Shown here: piece by piece, positions 59,369 to 64,000 of the stretch
How the letters are laid out: each line of letters begins with the position of its first letter
How positions within the stretch are numbered: the first letter of the stretch is position 1
From: Ctenosaura bakeri
Lineage: Eukaryota > Chordata > Lepidosauria > Squamata > Iguanidae
Length of the DNA stretch: 64,000 bases
Direction: 5' to 3'
Assembly (NCBI GenBank): GCA_948474755.1
Contig: CAOLHI010002112.1
Location: forward strand, 1-64,000
Notes under the pieces: model-generated
What the model was told of the DNA's origin: nothing
Databases searched by the model: none
The model's input: the letters and a program-made list of their open reading frames with translations, nothing else
Program-made: the position numbers and the translations under genes

Positions 59369-60068
59369 ATATGCTTTCAAATTGCCTGTTGACTTCATGA
59401 CCCCATGAATCGAAAAAGGTTTTCTTAGGCAAGCAATACTCAGAAGAGGTTTGCCATTGTCTTGCTTTAAATATAGCCTATAACATCTGGTATTTCCTGG
59501 TAGTCTTCCTTCCAAGAACTAACCAGGTCCAGCCTGCTTAGCTTCTGAGATCATATGGGATCTGGTGCCTTCAGGGTATTTAAGGCCCTTTCCACACGGG
59601 GGTAATAAAATGGTGTAGCGCGACCTCTGACGGAGGTCGTCTACACTGTAAAGTGGATTGGGGCGGACTACTTTTGCGTAGTTCCAAACCCTAATCCGCG
59701 CTAGGGCGACCGGAAGTGGTGGCGCCACGTGCTTTTTAAAAACCACTTTTCCAGAGGTTTTTAAAAAGCACGGAGCGTGCAGCTGCCTGCAGCCTTGTCA
59801 CAGCGCCCGGTGTAGATTTGCAGGCGCGCACAACGGCGTGCCTGCAGATCTGCTGGGGGTGGGCTTTCTGGCTGGTGAGCTTCTCCGGTTGGTGGAGAGC
59901 CTCCGCCAGTCATAAGCTGCCATTTTGGGCGCCGCAGGATGCCGAAGAGTGTGGAGCAGCGAAAACGCGCTCTCCACATGGCGACAGACTTACCCGGTTT
60001 CAGGTAAGCTCCGTTTCAGCGTGTTTTCGCCCGTTTCTTCCTCCACGTGTGGAAAGGGCCTAAGACTT
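59369..60068 (-). mobile_element. 5S-rRNA-derived SINE, split by a family D element
   Basis: On the minus strand the head resembles 5S rRNA: AAGCTAAGCAGG (the 5S A box, 59533-59544) is perfect, AGATCCCATATGATCTCAGA precedes it, and GGTTAGTTCTTGGAAGGAAG follows (the region of the 5S C box). The body then has AATGGCAAACCTCTTCTGAG and a tail with GGGGTCATGAAGTCAACAGG, like the other SINE tails here. The head is cut at 59583 by the insertion. It is not a functional 5S gene. Confidence 0.82.
59584..60060 (-). mobile_element. GC-rich inverted-repeat element with splice donor (family D), copy 2
   Basis: 477 bp. Ends GGCCCTTTCCACACG and CACGTGTGGAAAGGGCC, flanked by TAA at 59581-59583 and 60061-60063. 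Inner hairpins match copy 1 (GACCTCTGACGGAGGTC; TTTTTAAAAACC...GGTTTTTAAAAA). On the minus strand CCGGGTAAGTCTG places a GT at 59993-59992, 67 bp from the end, the same distance as copy 1. The plus strand also has CAGGTAAGC at 60001-60009; copy 1 has GG instead of GT there. Confidence 0.88.
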
Positions 60069-61527
60069 ACCTATTGAAAAATTTAGATATCTTCAACTCA
60101 TTTCTTTTAATGTACCTCTTTAATTTGACTCCCTTATCCTACCTCAATGTGATCAAAATCTAACAAACAGTTTCTGTTTTTCACAGTGGATAGCCAGATA
60201 TTCACAATCAAGGCACAGATGTGATAGCTCGCAGGTCACTTCCCACAATGACCAATTTTGCATGTGTGTGATGAGCATAAGAACAGATTGGGGACAGAGA
60301 AAGCATATATGCAGTTTTGAGTTCCTTGGAGAAAAAGTGAGGTGCAAATGCAACACATAAAATTTTAAAAATTGACCAGAATCTTCTTGAATTACTAGGG
60401 CTTTCTTGATCAAAGGTGACTCAGGGATTTTCCTGCCTGAAGCAAAAGGAAAGATGATCCCCTTCAGTTCTAAACACAGATGTCAACCAGACTGGCAGTT
60501 GAAACTTGCTTCAACATGGTAACTGGACATTATCTTCCACTGTCCTTGAAGAAAGCAGGCTAATATAGGAGTTGGAGGGCAGTCTTCCCATTCCTCTGTG
60601 ACCCCTATGATCTGGCCTTGTTCTTGGCATTCACCAACATTCTGCTATGTAAGACATATATTTGCTAATACCATAGGTAGGGATAAAAATGTCCAGTCCT
60701 TCTATGTTAAAACAAGTCTCTTATTCAAAGAGAACAGGGCCAGCCTTACTAGGGCTGACCCTCTACAAAGTACTTTTCATCCACCTCATTGTGGAATGGA
60801 GGCGACTTAGGATCCCTGAAAGCTTTGCCAGTACACAGTGAGCTCCAGCAGGTTTTGTCAGTCTAGTATGGCCCCAGTAGCAGGCTGCATGCCTGGCAGC
60901 CAGTGAGTAGCTTAACTAAGTATGGAGAGGCTTATCACTTGACGATTGGCCATGAGATCACAAGCTAAATAGACTAGCTATGAACATAGTGATGGTGTGA
61001 AAAAGGTGCGTGCTGCATCAGTTTTGGGACTGCCTGTACTCTTGAAATTCCAGGTACTCAAGAGATGTCTGTGTTGGAAAACTCTAAAATATAAATCTTG
61101 TTAGGTGCCAGCAGAGAGGTTTAGAAACAATTGCATGAAGGAATATACAAGCATGTTTAGTTTCGATCTGATGAGGTACAGTTTGTCATCAGATATATGC
61201 AAAAGAGGCAAAGGATTATGTGTGCTGTGTACAGCAGCCCTTGGTGTCAGTCTTATGTGAGAATAGTACAAAATTCTTTCTTGGCATGATACAAACCTGC
61301 TGTAAGTTTTTTTTTTAAATCTGCAGCTAAGTTTCAGGGAGCATCTCTGATTCATGGCTCTCTAAAGCCAGATTTTATTTTTATCAGTGGCTTCTCTCAC
61401 TTTGCTCTTTTGTTATGAGACTATCAGTGGTTTTCAAATGTCCTAGAGAATCTTTTCCACTCTAGTATACTGGTTGATGAATCTTAGAGCTTTGTAGAAA
61501 ATGAAGCAAACTCAAAGGCAAACTGGT
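60069..61527. other. No recognised feature
   Basis: No gene or bounded repeat seen. Confidence 0.4.
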
Positions 61528-61748
61528 GCCCCTTTCACACTGCCTAATGTGATTCTGTGATTCTGCTTTACCAGTCATAAATTCCATCCTGTGGCATCTT
61601 CGGGTTTGCAGGGTTTTTTGGGGAAGTAGGAGTGGGGGAATATTTAGAATTCTCAAATAGAGAGCTCTAGTCCCACAACTACAAAGGCCAGCATTCCATG
61701 GCAGCTTAGAGGAATCATAGCACTACCATTGTGTAGTGTGGAAAATGT
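61528..61748. mobile_element. Palindromic small DNA element (family A), diverged
   Basis: Left end GCCCCTTTCACACTGCC; right end CACTACCATTGTGTAGTGTG. The middle keeps GAATTCTCAAATAGAGAGCT. Arms are well diverged. Confidence 0.65.
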
Positions 61749-61825
61749 TGGGTTTCATTCTTGCTCCATATGAAGTAAGAAAGGAGCCCAAGGACAGCCA
61801 GTCCACTGATCACATTGTGTGCCTA

Positions 61826-61935
61826 TGTGCCTTCAATTTGCCTGTTAGCTTATGGTGACCCCATGAATTTCATAGGGGGTTTCTTTAGGCAAGGAATATT
61901 CAGAGGTTGTTTTGCTGTTCGTTCCTTTCTCTGAT
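61826..61935 (-). mobile_element. SINE tail fragment, minus strand
   Basis: Plus-strand words TGCCTTCAATTTGCCTGTTA, TATGGTGACCCCATGAATTT and TTTAGGCAAGGAATATTCAG match the tail of the 5S-derived SINE at 59369. The head is missing. Confidence 0.65.
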
Positions 61936-63352
61936 ATATAGGATCCATTCCTGATGGTGGACACTTCATTTTTCAGGCACTTTGCTTCCCACATTGATAA
62001 GCTTTTTGTATATGTGAGCATGTATTACACTTGCATTTCAAATTGCTGCTAAAATAGTGCTAGAGTGGCTAACAATAAATTGTAGATAAAATAAGCTACA
62101 ATGAAAACAAACATTCATCAAATAAGAACACATCAGAGAATCCCAGAGTTTTTCAGAAAATCATTGAATTTTCTGAAATAAACATTATTTTTACTTATGC
62201 GTTTTATGTAAGACAAACATCCCCCCGCCAAAAAAACAAAAACCCTGAAGCAATTGCATAAGAAAATATACTTTAAAAAGAAAAGAAAGGAAGAGAAATA
62301 GGTTTGCATAAATGTTCCATGCCCTCTTACTCAGTGTGGATTTCTCTTATATACACCTTTCCCCCCTCATCAGAGTTCAGCAAGGGCTGGCTGAAGATGA
62401 AAATCTCCTTCTGTGCCGAAGCCTGACAATGCTGCTGATTTTTGAAGTGATTAGAATTTCATTTCTCACTGTAATCTTCCTCCCTGCTTTCCAAAACCAC
62501 TCACTCTATATATAACAACTACGGATGGAGAGAAAAAAGATCTTGAGAAGGAGACATTCATTAGCAAGTAAGTGTATGGGGATTAGGAAAGTCTGTCTGA
62601 CTCACAAAGCAGAAATGGCATTTAGTATCCTAGTCCCCTTCTAGACAAAATTAGCAAATGCTGCAGTGAAGTTTAGAGCCTGCTGGTCGCAAAATTGGAA
62701 ATTGGTTTCCTGGGGCTCTCTGTAAACTCTTCATTACTTTACTCAATCATGCTTCATTAGCAAGTTAACAGACAGAATACCAGTGCACATTGGGATACAT
62801 TCAAGCACCAGCCCTTCCGTCTCCTTGAACGTCACTTAAAACTTGAATGTCACAGCAGATTAGACATTGTGTCAAATTGCATCTTCTCGTCAGGCTGCGG
62901 CATGGGCAGCTTGCAGATCATAGCCACTTAACCTCTTGAAAATTGCCAGGTGCTTCTTAGCCTGCCTTCCAATGGGTAACAGGAGGCCTTAATTCAAAGT
63001 GATTCTGATGGAACTAACACACGTCTCCCAAGGCCTCCAGGAGGAAAACAAGCTGATGAAAGCCATGAACTGAACGTGTACATGTGATGTCTCACACTAG
63101 CTTCAACCTGTTTTCTTGGGGTGCATGTGTGTGTAGGGAAAATAATAATTTAACAACCATGTGCGATATTCCAGTTTCACCTACAGGTTAATTCTGATTC
63201 TTGATGGAACTGTCCTCATCCAGGGTCACAAAACTAAAATTTTCATGCTGGCAGGATATCAGTGGTGGTTGCTAACATTATTCAGGCGGAAATTTTAGCT
63301 CTTGTCTATGTGTCCTAGCACTTTAAAAAATTATAAATTTCCATGAATACTA
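61936..63352. other. No recognised feature; candidate conserved block
   Basis: About 62540-62980 is complex, repeat-free sequence with TTCATTAGCAAGT occurring twice in near form (62557 and about 62752) and no coding frame. It could be conserved non-coding DNA, which I cannot test. Confidence 0.35.
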
Positions 63353-63554
63353 GGCCATTTCTGCACCACACTGTTATAGTGCTATTATTTTACTTTCCAC
63401 ATCCTGTGGAATTCTGGGATTTGTAGTTTACTGAGGCTGAACAGCTCTCTGGCTGAGAATTCTAAATGTCCCTCCCTAAACTGCAAATCCCAGGATTCCA
63501 TAGGATGTTGAAAGTGGAATAATAGCACCATAACATGGTAGTGTGGAAATGACC
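63353..63554. mobile_element. Palindromic small DNA element (family A)
   Basis: Ends GGCCATTTCTGC and GTGTGGAAATGACC. The arms include GTTATAGTGCTATTATTTTA and TGGAATAATAGCACCATAAC. The flanks are CTA on the left and TTA on the right. Confidence 0.85.
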
Positions 63555-64000
63555 TTAGTCCAGAAGCCTATATGCATTTAGTTGGCAGAAGGTTCCTTTG
63601 GACTCAATGGGATTCGCCTCTGAGTATACATGCATTGCACCATGAACATGCTTTTGTTACAGTATGAAGCTTATTTAGTTGTCAGTAGCTACTTTTTGAG
63701 AAGATCTCATGTTCTTCATCCAATTAAATAATCTAGTATGATCTGCTCACATGCCTGAGTAGGTGCTACCTCCATTATCTTTCAATTAAGCCAGTAAGGA
63801 GTTATTATTATTTGTTTACCACATGACTCTGTAGCTGAGTGTACTTTGTGAATTTATACTAGTGCTACTGAAAGTAATGGTCTTTGAACCAGTGGTGGTC
63901 CATAAGCTATTGGCTCCCAGTGAGTTTCTAGGAAGGAAAGAAACAATTGTAGACAATGGACACAAATATGGTGCTGGTCCCTGGCTCATGGAGGGAAATA
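63555..64000. other. No recognised feature
   Basis: AT-rich flank with no gene or repeat seen. Confidence 0.4.

Noticed and set aside
59520..59583. 5S rRNA gene fragment
   Set aside because: It is followed by a SINE body and tail and has several changes in the 5S part. It is a 5S-derived SINE.

Overview
This window looks like intergenic or deep intronic DNA from a squamate reptile (lizard or snake). I found no host gene, tRNA, rRNA or CRISPR. The organism call rests on the repeat mixture: a nearly intact L1, CR1 and L2-type LINEs, a Bov-B (RTE) LINE, tRNA-derived SINEs with a Bov-B-like tail, a 5S-rRNA-derived SINE, several solo LTRs, and many short inverted-repeat DNA transposons. The DNA is AT-rich, with GC-rich islands that are themselves mobile elements. 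The species cannot be named from the sequence alone. The only real coding DNA is retrotransposon coding sequence.

Layout. 0.85-8.4 kb: an L2-type fragment carries a 901-bp solo LTR (4-bp target duplication AGTA), and that LTR is split by a full-length 5.9-kb L1 with a perfect 15-bp target duplication. The L1 has an open ORF1 and an ORF2 broken by one frameshift and one stop. 9.7-10.9 kb: an inverted-repeat element contains two further insertions. 14.6-16.9 kb: a Bov-B fragment holds a 5'-truncated minus-strand L1 with a 16-bp duplication. 25.1-26.3 kb: a SINE is split by a second copy of the same LTR. 29.3-33 kb: a small palindromic element, a 604-bp solo LTR with a 5-bp duplication, a SINE split by a near-perfect palindrome, and a CR1 fragment split by a DNA element. 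35.2-38.7 kb: an old L2-type reverse transcriptase is split by a CR1, followed by one DNA element inside another. 42-50.7 kb: four longer inverted-repeat elements, L2-type tails and more palindromes. 53.0-55.7 kb: a 372-bp retrovirus-like solo LTR inside a palindromic element, then a 402-bp hAT-type element with a perfect 8-bp duplication and an internal minisatellite. 59.4-60.1 kb: a 5S-derived SINE split by an inverted-repeat element. 63.4 kb: a last palindromic copy.

How the parts relate. The theme is nested insertion, which gives a relative order of events. The most interesting signal is a group of 410-480-bp GC-rich elements whose ends read roughly GGCCCTTTCC...GGAAAGGGCC. They are flanked by 3-bp duplications (TAA three times, TAT, ATA) and carry a consensus 5' splice site at a nearly constant distance from one end. 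They look like internal-deletion derivatives of a DNA transposon that kept its first exon and splice donor. At least ten smaller palindromes share similar ends. Boundaries are by eye; family names marked as candidates need a repeat-library search.
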